A stretch of DNA of 64,000 bases, taken from assembly GCA_000697355.1 (NCBI GenBank), contig JNEN01001214.1, positions 124,001 to 188,000 of the forward strand, read 5' to 3'. The position numbers and the translations under genes are program-made. Below are positions 22,908 to 35,512 of the stretch, piece after piece. The number at the start of each line of letters is the position of its first letter. Within the stretch, counting starts at the first letter, position 1. The DNA comes from Syncephalastrum monosporum B8922. Its lineage: Eukaryota; Mucoromycota; Mucoromycetes; Mucorales; Syncephalastraceae. The notes under the pieces are model-generated. The model saw only the letters and a program-made list of their open reading frames with translations, was not told where the DNA came from and searched no databases.

Positions 22908-23534
22908 ATGATCAGTGAAATTCAAAAAGAGGTACATAGATACTCCCGTCAGGAGTTGATCTCGCGTTCTTCTTTTTGTTTCAGAGCAGATCACGGTGGT
23001 GCCACTCGCGACGTAATTTCCTCTGGAAATATGACATTGATTTTCATTGGCTGTGACATTACTTGTTATAGGTACTGTACGTATTGTAACCAGATGAAGC
23101 TAAAAAATTCAGATGCTCACGTGAGTGTGCAGAGTTCGGTATGAGTGGTGCATCACTTTACTGCTACATACCTTTATGCTGTTTGGAAACAGCATAAAAA
23201 TGAAGCATTCGTGAGTCGTGTGCTACACTTGTATTTCCACAACACCTCTGTGGATGTCTCCTTGGTTTTAACGCTGCTGTTTATGTATTTTCTACCGTGT
23301 GTCCAAATGCTAGAGAGGTTCTCTTCTAGGGGACAGACTATCCGGTTTTATTTGTGTGAAAGTCGACAGATGCTAAAGAGGGAGAACTTCCTTCATCTAA
23401 TAGGTTTCCAAGCACCGCGCATGAAAACAACTCTCGCTATAGCATCTTTTTTGTTTATTGTTGATCCCCCACTTTTTCCCAGAACAGTTACCACACCAGT
23501 AGTATGGATTCTCACGCAATTACTATATATCTAA
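22908..23534 (+). pseudogene. long reading frame broken by a single TGA, unknown
   Basis: One frame runs 209 codons from the ATG at 22908 to the stop at 23532-23534 with one internal TGA at 23142-23144. In AT-rich sequence about ten stops would be expected by chance, so this frame may be a recently disrupted gene. The product has no family I recognise. The N-terminal half has a Cys cluster (CDITCYRYCTYC); the C-terminal half has two hydrophobic stretches (VDVSLVLTLLFMYFLPCV and TTLAIASFLFIVDPPLF). It lies directly after the decayed locus and the 10-bp repeat. Confidence 0.3.
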
Positions 23535-24419
23535 ACATATACAGTATTTACTACATATAGGATTTGTATCGAAAAACGCTAATGGTGCCGGAACTGACCC
23601 TGATCCTGTATTAATTATGATATATAAAATTGACCATTATTTTGGCGATGATATGCATATGATATCTTATTAGTTTTTCTCCTATAGCTGTCAATATTGC
23701 CGATTATGGTGGATGTCCTGTACACAAAATGTAGGTGTCTAATACGTGACAATAAAATCATGAAGCTGGCCTAAAACGGACAGAAGGATCGACGTCTGTG
23801 AAGTCCGTCTCCATAGCCAACCAATCACGAAGGTGTACCTGTCGCTGTTTTCTCTGACTGGACCCTCATCGGGTCATTCAGGTACCACCCATAATCATTG
23901 ACTTTTCGGTTTTACTTTGGCAGGCGATGAGTTTGTCCAATACCAGATCCATCTTTTCCCGCTTGCAGAAATAATCAAATCAGTAAACGCAAATAAATTA
24001 ATAGAGTAGATATGACCACAAAAGACAATGCAATATCTTGCCCAACAGGAAGACAGGGAGATTGGTGGTTTGTTAAGTTTCCTTATTTTGCCGCGTGTCT
24101 TGGTTACGTACGTAAATGTCCACGTGCAAGAAAGTAGTTTGATTGAAAAGCAAAAAGCACAAATCTGAAAGACGAACCGGAATGCACGGGATGCTATATA
24201 GCGGTCCTAAAGAGGATGGACGCAGCGCAAAGTGGGGCGGTATGAATTGAAAAGATGGACGGAAGAAACGGAGGGAGGGGCAGCAAAAGGAAAGGAAGGC
24301 TTCAGAGGACGATGCCCACCTTTTTTAACAGAACAAAAAATTCATTCCCAGACGGGTTCCTGTTCCTTCTGCCCATGAGCTTCATTCTTCGTCAATGACC
24401 CCGAAAGACAACACCGCAG
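23535..24419. other. intergenic region upstream of the CLASP gene
   Basis: AT-rich; no gene recognised. The last 300 bp, more purine-rich, are presumably promoter and 5' UTR of the CLASP gene. Confidence 0.5.
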
Positions 24420-27400
24420 ATGTTGATGCTGTCCAGGTCTGTTGCTACCGTGTCCCGTTGTCCTATTTTATGGTGTACTCATAGGCCTGTTTTGGAAAAG
24501 ATATGGAGCGCCAAAGAGCTCGACGCGGAATTCGCAACGATGCTGGCAGCGTTCCGAGACAGAGAAACAGAACACAACTGGGAGGTGCGAGACAAATACA
24601 TAACGCGGCTTCGAGGGATTCTACGAGGCAATGCACAGGACAAATACCTCGATAATCTGCTCCTCGGTGTGAGGCAGATGGTCGACGGCATTCTCAAGGC
24701 GGTACGTTACTACTTTATTTTATTTTATTTTATTTCTCTTTTTGCATACATCCGTTTCAGGAGAGGAAGCATGGCTGGGCGCCGTGGTAACAGAGGGCAT
24801 CAGAATTTTGACATGCAATATCCCATGCCGTGTTTATAGGTCGAGAGTCTTCGGACGTCGCTAGCCTTGAATGCGCTCGCACTTGTAGCTGACATCGGCG
24901 TCTACCTCGGCAAATCCATCGATCATTACATTTATGAACGCCTCATGGACTGCATGGTCAAACTCTCCACCATCACCAAGAAGGTCGTTGCCTCCGCGTC
25001 GCTCAAAACGACCACCACTCTGATCCAGCATTCGTCGTTCCACCACAAGGTCGTCAATATGCTCTCGACAAACATGAACGAGAAGAACAACCAAGCCCGC
25101 CTCTTCACTGTCACATACACCAAAGCCTTGCTGCAAGCCCACAGCCCTCGCGACCAGAGCCGTGCTATTCTCGACAAAACAGGCGGGACTGAACTCATCT
25201 ACAAGATCCTCGACAAAGGCCTCAACGATGCTACGCCTGCCGTCAGAGAAAACTGCCGTGAGGCCTTTTGGATCTTTTGGGAACACTGGCATGATCGCGG
25301 TGAAGCGTACGTAACTTGTAAATCTACGGGAAATGAACCGCAGCTCAGATTGAGTTCCTCTCCTTCTTCTGTAGTCTTTTGAAGAAACTCCCGCCGGCGA
25401 GCAAAAAGGCTCTGGAGAAATCCAAGAGCGCAGCCCTGTCCAAGGCGAGAAACATCCACAGCCCCACCAACTCGAGCAGCTCTCTGCGCACGACAAGCTC
25501 GCTTGGCTCTCATCGCAACATTTCCGATATTCACCATGATACCGTCTCACCCTCGAGTTCGAGCGCATCCAACGGCTCGGCCGGGTCGGGGGAGCCGCAC
25601 GTCCATGAGATCTCCAAAAGCATCACCCGCTCCATATCCCCGCGCGCTTCGTCGCCGTCCATCCGCAGCACGTCTCCCCAGGTCTTCCGCTCGATCGGGT
25701 CACCACCACCCGTGCCGTCCCACCTGCACAACTCCTACATGCCTCCCACATCTCCTCCACCCGCGCGCAAGACTCGCGTACCTGGCCTCACCCGCAAGAA
25801 ATCCACCATTGGCTCGAGTAAGCGCAAGCTCAGCCTTGTCTCTATGCTTAAACATGACGATCTCACCATGCGCTGTGACGGTCTGCATATGCTGGCCAAA
25901 AAGTTGACCGCCTATCCTTACACCATCGAGCCCAATCTGGGTGCGATCCAGATCGAGGGCTCCTCTGGCCCGGTGAACGGCGAGGTCCTCCGCGACATGG
26001 TCTGGGACATGTTCCACGAAGACAATGCGCGGCTTTACGAGGTGCTCTGTGGCTGGGAATGTGTGGTGGGCTTGATGCTCAAACTTGTGCCCTTTGAGGA
26101 CTATGTCACCAAGCTTATCCTCGACAGTGCGGCCGACCCGCCTTCCCTCAAGACGGACGAGGGCGCTGCTAAAGCGGAGAATGCAAAGATCGCTTTCCAG
26201 CGAACAAAACGTTTCTTGCAAAAGAACGACAGTGAGCTGGCCGAACGGCTGTTTATTGCCCTCGTGGACGTGAATGCACCAAAGAAAACGGCCAACAAAA
26301 AGGACCAGACGCGCAGTCCTGCCAACCGGCGTAAGCTGACGAGCCATTATCTCGAGTGGATGGATGAATTGGTCTTGCCCATGGTTGGTATGGAGGCTGA
26401 CCTACCCCCGAGCAGCAAGGAGGAAGCAGCTGCCGCAAGCGAATGGTTGGAGGGCGAGGACAATAACGTTGCCTGCCACTGGTTCGAATCGGACGCGCAC
26501 CTACGGCAGTATCTTCACCATCTCTTACCCCTGGTTAGCACCTCGTCCTCGGGCTCCGTGGTGCACGCACCCCTGGTCTCGCTCGTCGGACACCTTCGAC
26601 TGGTCAACCCTAGGCTGTTTGAGACCGTTGCTGCGACCTTCAGCAGCAGCATGGTGGCCAAGATCAGCCACGCCCTTCGGATACATATTCGCGTCCTTCC
26701 CGAGTATGTGACCCAAGCGGCGCCACCGCCTGGGGAAGACGATGATTTGGATGAGGAGGAGGAAGAGGAAGAGGAGGAAGACGAGGCTCCCACCGATGCT
26801 ACCGATCAAAGTGACTCGTACTCTCCCATTGAAGATTCCAAGTCACACCACTACTCACCAAGCGAAGAAGAAAACCCTTTGCTGGATAATGAAGATGTGG
26901 CCACACGAGAAATGCCTACCGAGCCCGAGTCTCCGTCCCCGGAGCAAGATAGCGCAAAGCCCGTACTTGCCCCTAAGATGCAACCCTCGCCCGACCAGCC
27001 TTACGAGCGTGAGGCGCCCGTGTCCCTAGCTACCTACACATCTACCATTCCCACTCAGCCTGCTGCAGACTCCCTCCATCCCTTCAATCCAACTATGGAG
27101 GAGCTTCAGATACCCGTTGCGCAACGGCATCCGCAAAAGGTGAGAGAAAGAGGAACCACTTGATGCATCAGAGACACTCATATTTTGCAATAGACGGTAG
27201 AATCAGAACCTATCTTGGAAAGTGCCGAACCTATACCATTCCCTGATACAGATGAAGAGCCTTCGGATGGTGCTCTCTTGGTGGAGAAGCATGCCCACGT
27301 AAGTCGAATGATGCACGCCAATTGCAGAAACATGCTTATTATTGCATTTCCAGCCGACTGAGCACCCCGGAAACTATTTCACCGACTCACATCCTATACC

Positions 27401-28798
27401 TTTCCCCATGGATGCCAATGAAGAAAAGACACACCCCCAAGATGCACTCGGGGGTCAGAGTCCTATCAATGTAAGTGAACTGACATGATTGGCTCGCTCC
27501 CTTGCTTGTTTGTTTGTTGCTAAACAAGCAACAGGGTTTAAAACATGACACGGACTACTATAACGACAAAATGACGCATCCTCACAACGGTGTCCCTGCG
27601 TCGCAGGATACAGCCACAGCAGCAGCTGGTATGCTCGGTCTCGTAGACAGCAATCTGCCTGCAATCAACACACGCATCGAGGCACCCAACCTTACTTTTG
27701 TGCCTTATTTTGCGCCCAGGGAGGTCCATGACCCGCTTTCCGTGTTCAAGGAGAACAAGCGCACGTCCCTTGCAACAGCGGCGGGCGGGCGCGGCAGTAA
27801 AGACAAGACAGCCTCGCTCTACGCCTGGGTTGACAAACTCAAGAGCATGACAGCCGATAATGGCACGTTCCGCAAACTGGCCCGACTTGCCAAGGAAGCT
27901 GCGTTGACGCACACGTGGGACCAAGGCGGCGCCGAGGAAGGCGAGGTGTGGGCGGGTGCAGAGAACGACGGCGGTAACTTTGTCGAACTCGTGCAAGGCA
28001 CGGTGCTGTATCTTGACGTGTCAAACCCGTGCGCAGCCTCTGCGATCGAGCTTGTTCGGCAACTCGCTATTACCCAGGCCGGCCTTTTCGCTTTTTATGA
28101 GCGCAAGGTAGACGAGCACGGCATGACCCTGGAAGCCCGATTGATTGAGCGCCTGCTGGCCGTGCGTGCAAGCGAGGATATGACAGTCTCAACAGCAGCC
28201 GAGGATGCATTGGATGCGTTCCTGGGTTCCCTGGATGCAAACACGGTGTTTGACGTGCTGTTCTCCTATCTTGCCCACAGACTGATCTTGGAACCCAACG
28301 CCCCTCAAGCTGCGGGTCATGGTGGCGCTCTCCGGTACCACCCAGTAGGGTCCGCGTTTACATATTTGGGTAGATGCGTCAAGGAGGCGGTAGACACATT
28401 CCTGATCGAAGAGTGGCTCACGCAGGGTGGTGTCAATGTGTTTTTCAAGGTAAACAAAGAAAAAAGGGGGTTGCGGTTCGCCTTTAGGCCCATCGGCTTC
28501 AGGGCTCATCGATGATCGAGAAGGGAAAAAACCCGTGCACTACAGATAGTTTGGATATAAAAAGATCAAAACAGCTTACGCACAGCTTTAGGGCATGAAT
28601 CACTCCTCGATTCACGTGCGCAAGTCATGCGTGGAGACCATCGTGGAGTTCCACGGAGTGGTGGGGGATGACATTTACCAGTTTTTGGAAGCATTACGGT
28701 CAGACCAGCTCAACCTTGTACGACACTATGTGGCCCGAGCAATCAAGAAAAAGGCGAGCCTGAATAGCCTGAGTAGTACCCCTACCTTTCAACTGTAA
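24420..28798 (+). CDS. CLASP: CLASP-family microtubule plus-end protein (Stu1/Peg1-like)
   Basis: Binds microtubule plus ends and the spindle, promoting rescue and stability. The N-terminal region is a CLASP_N TOG domain in two exons: FRDRETEHNWEVRDKYITRL, GILRGNAQDKYLDNLLLGVR, then SLALNALALVADIGVYLGKS, TKKVVASASLKTTTTLIQ, NNQARLFTVTYTKALLQAHS and NDATPAVRENCREAFWIFWE. From 25377 a long exon begins with a Ser/Arg/Pro-rich linker (NIHSPTNSSSSLRTTSSLGS; SRSISPRASSPSIRSTSP type, the SxIP/Ser-rich region expected to bind microtubules), then a second TOG-like domain from about 25810, an acidic run (DEEEEEEEEEDE near 26745) and short exons around 27190-27470. The last exons (27536-28449 and 28592-28798) form a C-terminal TOG-like domain ending with NHSSIHVRKSCVETIVEFHG. 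The start is uncertain: an upstream ATG at 24395 does not keep the frame over the first intron, while 24420 does. Confidence 0.9.
24717..24738. repeat. (TTTTA)n intronic microsatellite
   Basis: Four to five copies of TTTTA within the second CLASP intron, read directly. Confidence 0.85.
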
Positions 28799-29696
28799 CT
28801 TGTCTTTTTTCTTTCTTTCATCTATTTGTATCCCCCCCCGCCTGCGTATCCCTTCCCGGTCCCAACCAGACACACACTCTCTATTTCGTATTAACTACAA
28901 AAAAACAAAAGAACAAAGAGAATGATTCCATATGACCACACAAAACACGAAGACAAAAGAAGGTGTGAGACAGAAAATGGAGAAACGAATAATCCCTTGC
29001 AGATCCTATCCCTGCGTCCTCGAGGTACACATATAATTTGTCGGAGAGCGGTAGAGAGAGAAATAGAAGGCAAAAGAAACAAAAATAGTTTTTTAATATC
29101 TTTCTTTTTGCCAGGAGGTGCATAAATGAAAAACGACCGCCGTTGCGTGCAACTTTATGTCAATCACTTGAACACAGGCGGTGCCCGCCCAATCTGTGGA
29201 GCCCTGTGTATTCATGCAATGCAGTGTACTGTATTAGATCTGTTTATGTTTGTAACGTGTGGGTGAGTGTTTATCTATGACGCATATGTGGGAGGCTGTT
29301 GCTATCACTGCAATATCTGTCAAGCCCTGGAAATAACATAGCCCCTTGACTTTTTGCTCTGGGGGCTGTTTTTTTTAATATTGATATTATTGTTATTCCC
29401 TGGGAGTATATACGCGCACGCACGCGCAAAGCATCGTAAGAAAAAAGTATAGCCGGCTAGACGCGATTCAAATCGCTCAGTCCAGGAGAGACTGTGTGTG
29501 TGTGTGCAAACTAAACGGAAATACGTGCTCACGGATTTGCATGATTCAATCTGGCTAAGGAGGGCTGCTTCGTCATTTCACGTATAGCAGGAGCCAATGC
29601 TACGGTCTATATATCTTCTGTTTTTGGCGCGCACGCAAGGATGAAAGGGGAAAACATGAAAGGCGGGATAAAACAGAACGTGGCCACAGCAGTCTG

Positions 29697-29717
29697 CACA
29701 CACACACACACACACAC

Positions 29718-29766
<49 letters not shown>

Positions 29767-29794
29767 TATATACACATACACACACATACACATT
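29697..29794. repeat. (CA)n / (CATACA)n compound microsatellite
   Basis: About 98 bp: first a pure CA tract, then about eight CACATA hexamers, then TATA/CACA variants. Direct reading. Confidence 0.97.
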
Positions 29795-30119
29795 AACACA
29801 TAGACTCATCCACGCTGCTCACTTTTTTTCATTTTTTTTCTTTACTGACAATTTAAGGATACCCAAAAAATATCACAATGACCCAGTCGCTAAAATAGTA
29901 ATATAGTGAGCCAAGAAAACGACATCGATTGAAATGAAATAACCAGAAAAAGACATTTGCTATTGTTCCATGATGGACTGGGGAAGGATAAACAAGAGAG
30001 GGTTGAGTCGTAGAAGCATATGTTCGTGAGTACCTTGTTGTAATTTTTTTTGCTCTATAACCACTATAAACCCCGTGTTTATATTTCATTGATTCCTTTC
30101 TTCTTTTCTAACATTCACA

Positions 30120-30143
30120 TCTCTCTCTCTCTCTCTCTCTCTT
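30120..30143. repeat. (CT)n tract in the promoter of the TEA-domain gene
   Basis: Around eleven CT dinucleotides about 115 bp before the start codon. Pyrimidine tracts in this position are common in fungal promoters. Confidence 0.85.
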
Positions 30144-30257
30144 CTCTTTCTTATACATCAGCTCTAGTCGTTCCTTCGCTTTCTACCTTTCTTTCGTCCA
30201 TTTTGCTATTTATCGCACACTTAAATTTCTCTTCTATTCACACTCATTCAAATTAAT

Positions 30258-32712
30258 ATGCTCGCTTCGCGTAGTCAAGACTTATTTTTGAACGATGAAG
30301 CGACCGACATGATGAAGCCGGACGTCTGTGACGATCCCATGATGCAAGTGGCGTTCTCGTCATCGTCCATGATGCATCTGGCACCACCACCGCCCCCTCC
30401 GTCTGCTGCTGCTGCCGCTGCCGCTGCTGCTCTGGATGCATCGTCGTCGAGTTTAAATTCCGTCGAGAAGGATCAGAAGCGCCCTAGACAGTATACCAAG
30501 AAAGACTGTCCAGTGTCGACAATGTCTTCGGTGAATAAGGACAAGGAGGAGGTATGCTTTCATTTATATATGATTATATATAGAAAGATGAAAAAATTCA
30601 TTTATCGCAATCATCATTAGCAAGTGTGGCCCCCGGATGTAGAGGCTGCGTTTGTCGAGGCGTTAGAAACGATCCCCAAGCTGGGTCGCCGCAAGATTCT
30701 GGTGAACGGCAAACCCTGTGGGCGCAACGAGTTAATATCTGATTTTATCCTGCGCAAGACGGGCAAAAACCGAACGCGCAAACAGGTGTCGTCGCATATC
30801 CAGGTCCTCAAGAACACACGCAAGGGCGATCCGCACTGTAAGCGCAATTGACATTGACATGGAGAACGTATGTAACTCACACATAACCCGGATGCATTTC
30901 TCTCTGGATAGTCATGCGTCTCTTGACGGATGCAGCAACAGAGGCCGATGATGATGTCGTCGGACGAAGTAAAAAGAACGCTGCCACCAAGCAACGGCGG
31001 CAACAGCAACATCACCACCCGCACCATCCGCACCATCACCACCATCATCATCCTCAGTCCCACCACCACCAGCCGTATCATCATCACCGTCCGCATACGA
31101 GTCATTCCATGATGGCTGGCGCGACGGGTGGACTCGTATCGAGTGCACGATCCTCTTCGCAACTGGGTACGATCATGATGCAAGCTCTACAATCCTCTGA
31201 ATCCACCTCATCGTCTTGCGAAGATTCCTCCATCAGCAGCTCGTCCTCCCCTCCTCAGGCAGACTATGTGTTCGACATGATGTACGGTGATCAACCTACC
31301 AACCCAATGTTGTCCATGATGGACCTCAAAGAATTCTATGACCCTCTGCAGCAGACGCCGGCGTTGAACCTGCCAGAGTACTTTTCCCAGCAACAAACAC
31401 AGCAACAAGCACAGCAACCGTCGTCAACATCGTCTGAGGTTCCTACGACGGATATCTCTACCATGATGGACGAGCCCTTCTGCATGATGGATTTTGATGA
31501 CCCGTTTGCAAACAACACGCCGATGGATCCCTCTGCGTTTGTCCTGGGCGACGGGCCAGCCGATACGCTCATGAAAGACGACATGGTACTGGACCCCACC
31601 ACATGTGCGGAGGCTGCCGCTTCTTCCTCAATCACAGCCCAAAAGAAGATCAAGCACACAAAGCCGGAGGGCTTCTTCAACAAGCGCACTGCCTCGCAGC
31701 CGGCCCTCACGCTGCCGAACGACGCTGCGCAACCCAACAACAACAGCAAACTAATGCCCAGCGCACCGAATGGCCGTGCCATGTCAGCGGGTGATCTAAC
31801 TATGATGATGAAGGAACTCGACAGTCCCCCCTTTGCGCTGTGGCCCAACTACCTCTGCCTCTATCTCGAGTACTCACTGCCGTATGACCCGGCTACCACT
31901 GTGTCGCACAACCTCTCACTCTTGCAGCACTGTTATCCCAACTGCCTCAGTACCGTCGAGCTGGAAGAGGCTCAGTCTACCAAGCAAAAATGCCCTGCCC
32001 TGCCTAACCTTGTCGCCAACTGCACCAATGACGACAGCATCGTGCTCCTAGCCAAGGCCAAACTTGATCTCAATCTCAACATTTCCGACTTTTGCTTCAA
32101 CAACACATGCTTTTTTGAGTCGCGCGAGCGGCGCACCATCGAATGCACGACGACCATCTACTCGTTCGGCAACGTCGTCTTGGAGTCCAAAGAGATCCAG
32201 CAGGCCCTTTGGATCAACAATAACAAGTACATGTACAGCTTTGTTTACGTCAATCAATTCTTTGATGCCTTCATGAAAGGCATACGCTCCCTCCAGAGCT
32301 GGGAGGAGGTCGATATCGCCATTCGGAACCTTTGCATCGTTCAGGTAGACGCGATCGCATGACCTGGGAATTTCAGACGTTAACCCAGCATGGACTCAAT
32401 TAGGTTTTTGAAGACATTGAAGTCAAATATGGACCATCTGCTTCCCTCATGGATCAACCCTGGGAGCAGCCGCAACCGCAACAACAACAACAGCAGCAGC
32501 AGTCGCAACCGGTGCCCAAGAGGGAATCTTCCTCGTCATCACCACCTTCAAGTGAGACCCCATCTCCAAGCGCTTCTACTGCACCTTTACTAGCCATGAT
32601 TTACGAGTTCGAACGAGGCCATGGCAACATGGATATCTCCGCGCTCGGCGATGCCTCGGTCGCAGCCAAGCTTGGCCTTGGTCGTGGGTTTGAGTTTCTT
32701 GGCGACTTGTAA
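30258..32712 (+). CDS. TEA/ATTS-domain transcription factor (TEAD/AbaA/Tec1 family)
   Basis: Nuclear DNA-binding regulator; fungal relatives control hyphal growth and sporulation (AbaA, Tec1). Four exons (30258-30551, 30621-30837, 30912-32344, 32404-32712) sum to 2253 nt, 750 aa. The N-terminal exon is low-complexity with a Pro run and a poly-Ala run (from CTGCTGCT codons). The TEA domain, about residues 98-165, is exon 2: [61 protein letters not shown], which is a near-consensus three-helix domain with intact recognition helix. After it come a His-rich run (about residues 200-230), Gln-rich and Met/Asp-rich segments suggesting transactivation, then a folded C-terminal part ([20 protein letters not shown] onward to [20 protein letters not shown]), probably the co-activator-binding beta-sandwich of TEAD-like proteins (inference). 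The last exon has a polyQ tract and ends in FEFLGDL. Confidence 0.93.
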
Positions 32713-33261
32713 AGACACAAAGGAACCCGATCAAAAGTATAGTAGACCTCATAGTTATCCTCATTATCCTTACATACGCTCGCCCCAGTCGCCCACCCAC
32801 ACAAACATACTGACACGCCACTTGCACACACTCCACCACGTTTCTCCTCACAACACACAGCACTCGATTACATTACGCACGTCACATTACCTCTTTTTTT
32901 ATATTTATTGTCTATCTCTGTCTTCTTGTCTCGTTCACTTTTGCACTTTTTTTTTCAATACACGCACACGCACACGCACATATAGTACACATATAGTTAG
33001 TTTTACACACATTTTCTCCACACACACACACGCTCTTTCTCTTTTCCTTCTTTCTTTCGTCCCGATAATACGCACACGCATGCATGTATACTGTTTAAAC
33101 AAATTAAAATTATGGGTTGCATTTATCCAATCTTGCATTGAAAAGAAGAAATGTGTATATGTGTATATGTCACCTATTTACAGAAAAGGGTCAAGAAATA
33201 GAAGGAAGAATATTATGAGACTATGAAGTGTGCAAACAGAAAAAAAAGGAGGTTGGGGGTA
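32713..33261. other. convergent 3' intergenic region, TEA gene / FYVE gene
   Basis: About 550 bp of pyrimidine- and CA-rich sequence with short CA tracts near 32965-32985 and 33016-33030. No coding region seen; presumably the 3' UTRs of two converging genes. Confidence 0.6.
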
Positions 33262-35322
33262 TTATGCTTGAAAGAGGATGAGGGAACGGAAACAATGATC
33301 ACAGACGCGGCTCCAGCTGCCCGAACCGTGCGGTTTATCAAACAAAGGTAATCGATTCGCGCTGTGCCGTTGACAGACGACTTTCCCGCATCTACGCAAA
33401 CGAGAGGAGGATGACGTGAATATTAAATTTTAATAGCAACGTTCTCTTTGGCTTACCTCCGGCAATGATGCCGTCTTTGGAAAAACGTAAATTCGCGCTT
33501 GCACTGGTCGTGCTGGCAATGAGTAGCTAATTGATCAGGAACCCAGTAAGCGCGGGGTATCTTGCAAAAGCGCTTTTTCCGATCCTCCGCATTAAGATGC
33601 AATACGTAATGGTGTTGATGGAATTTGGCACGTCGTCGTAAAGCGGGTGACAGATAGAACGAAGACTAGCATATCAAAAAATTTTTTTTTAAGTTTAATA
33701 TATCCCTGGATACGACTCTTCTTCCTTTCATGTTTTTATCTTTCACTTACCTCGATATTACTATCCTCCTCCTCCTCTTCCTCGACGGTCGTGCCTGACC
33801 CAGCAATCATCATTTCTATGCCACGGAATCGTCCTTCAAAGGAATGGATGACATGGCCTGTCCCGACACCGCCGCCGACAAACATACCGACTTGCCATCG
33901 CATCTGGTGCACGAGGTCGTCCTTGGATTCGATCCCGAGAATATCAGCGATTGATTGGCTAAAGTCCCATCCACTGTTCTCATCTTCATCGATCGCATCG
34001 CTGCTGCCGTCAGTGCTCTCATTCCCTTTCTTCAGGAGAAGTTCCATCTTCATATCAATGTCGGCCATCAGCTCGTCGAGGGTATCAATCATGTACAGTT
34101 GCTGTTTGGCGACGTCCTGGCACTCTCGGATGCGTTCTTCGTACGCTTTCTCACGCTCATGAAACTGCTCTTCGACCGTCTCGTTCAGCACGAGCAGTTC
34201 GCGCACACGGCGTTCGGTGCCGAGCAGCTCGGTGGAGAGCGATTCGAGTTCCTCAGACTGTGTGATACAGGACGACATGAGTTCCAGGAACTGTGTACGC
34301 CATTCGAGGGTGGGCGAAGTGATGTCGCACGAGGAGGCGACCGACGCGGTTTCGGATAGCTCATCGAGGCGTGAGTTGATAAGCGAGTTTGTAGTGAGAA
34401 AGAGGGCGGTCAGGTTAGGGCTTGTTGGAGGCTCGATGATGGCGCGTTCAAAGTCTTGATCCGTGTGCAGGTGGGCCCATGGATCGCTGCCGTACTTGGT
34501 CGTCTCCATGAGCGGTGGCGCGGCTGCCTCGGCGAGCGGTGATTGGATCAGGCTATCCTCCTCTTCCTCCTCGTCATCGTCTTCTTCCTCCTCGTCCTCC
34601 TCCTCGTCCTCCTGGCAGGAGGAGCTGATCATCGACCCCTGTGACCGCACCCGGCGGTGATGACGACGTATTAAAGACGGGTCCTTCGTCGTGCCACAAG
34701 CTGCGACCGTGTGATGACGTTCGCGGCGCTCGGATAGTTCGTCTTGAAATAATTCATTGACATGAAACTCTTGCATAGTCCGCGTGATGCCCGTGATCTT
34801 GGCTCGCAAGACCTCGAAGGCATCAATATGTGGGTCCCAATGTTGCTGTTGTCGGTAGTTGGGTTGCTCGTCCAAAAGCTGATGAAATGAACGATATTTG
34901 CGGTGGTGTTGGGAGGATTTGGTGAGGCGAGGCTCGACGACCGGCGCCGAGGTGGGTCGCGGGCGACGGACCTCGCCCATGCTGCCTCGTCTGCGCTGCG
35001 CTTTTCGGATGGCTCGGATGAAGCGACTGCTGTTTTGGCTGACTGTGTTGACTGGGCTCTCGGCGTCGACGGAGAGCAAGGCGCTGAAGGAGTGGGTGGG
35101 CATGGCGGGTCCAGGTCCATCGACAGCGTCGGCGTGCGAGAGGGGAGTCAGTGAAGCCAGTGGAGTCAGTGGAGAGGGTGCAAGAGGGAATGGAGGAGAA
35201 GAGCCAAGACTGGGCGAGAAGGAGTGTGGGTGGTGGTTATCTTTGGTGGGTCGGGTCGTAATAGGGTTGCCGCTGCAGGCGCCTGCAATATTTTCCCCTG
35301 TCTCCTTGTCTCCGTCTGACAC
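33262..35322 (-). CDS. coiled-coil protein with C-terminal FYVE zinc finger
   Basis: Predicted PI3P-binding endosomal/vacuolar membrane protein. Exons in transcript order: 35322-33751, 33665-33457, 33391-33262; total 1911 nt, 636 aa with intact frame. The N-terminal third is disordered and Ser/Pro-rich with an acidic poly-Glu/Asp stretch at about residues 235-260. A helical, coiled-coil-like segment follows (SCITQSEELESLSTELLGTE, RVRELLVLNETVEEQFHERE), then DDLVHQMRWQVGMFVGGGVG and HVIHSFEGRFRGIEMMIAGS. The last two exons encode a FYVE finger: PRAYWVPDQ (WxxD motif), CQHDQC, FTFFQRRHHCRRCG (R(R)HHCR motif split by the intron), VVC, then LPLFDKPHGSGSWSRVCDHC (RVC motif). Eight Cys/His ligands fit. 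The exons are too short to stand out on their own; the donor GTAAGT after SNIE makes the extension necessary. The specific orthologue is unknown. Confidence 0.82.
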
Positions 35323-35512
35323 GAATATCCGTGGCGAACAGCTCAGCAGTTCAGCATTCTTATCCTGCTATTGTTATCCCCCCCCCCCCCCACACACACA
35401 CGTCTTCCATTAGCATGCTAATTTCGCCGATCGATCTCAACACCTACTTCCGCCAGGAGTGCGGGATCGCGCGGGATTAAGCGTCGTGTAGCCTGATCAC
35501 TTTGCGGTGCCA
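35323..35512. promoter_or_regulatory. promoter region of the FYVE gene
   Basis: Contains a run of about fourteen C followed by CA repeats (35380-35400) close to the start of the FYVE-protein gene on the other strand. Its regulatory role is an inference from position. Confidence 0.3.

Larger units (their letters stand above)
28799..30257. other. intergenic region between CLASP and the TEA-domain gene
   Basis: About 1.5 kb. It holds the CLASP 3' UTR, a C-run near 28832, a large CA/CATA repeat (29697-29794), and, before the next gene, a CT tract at 30120-30143, typical of pyrimidine-rich fungal promoters. No gene recognised. Confidence 0.6.

Noticed and set aside
23142..23144. Selenocysteine or programmed read-through at the TGA
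   Set aside because: Fungi of this kind generally lack selenoproteins as far as known, no SECIS-like structure was seen, and pseudogenisation is simpler.
29578..29809. Cys/Val/Met-rich minus-strand frames (MCVYVYICVCVC type)
   Set aside because: Translation of the CA/CATA microsatellite, not a metallothionein-like gene.
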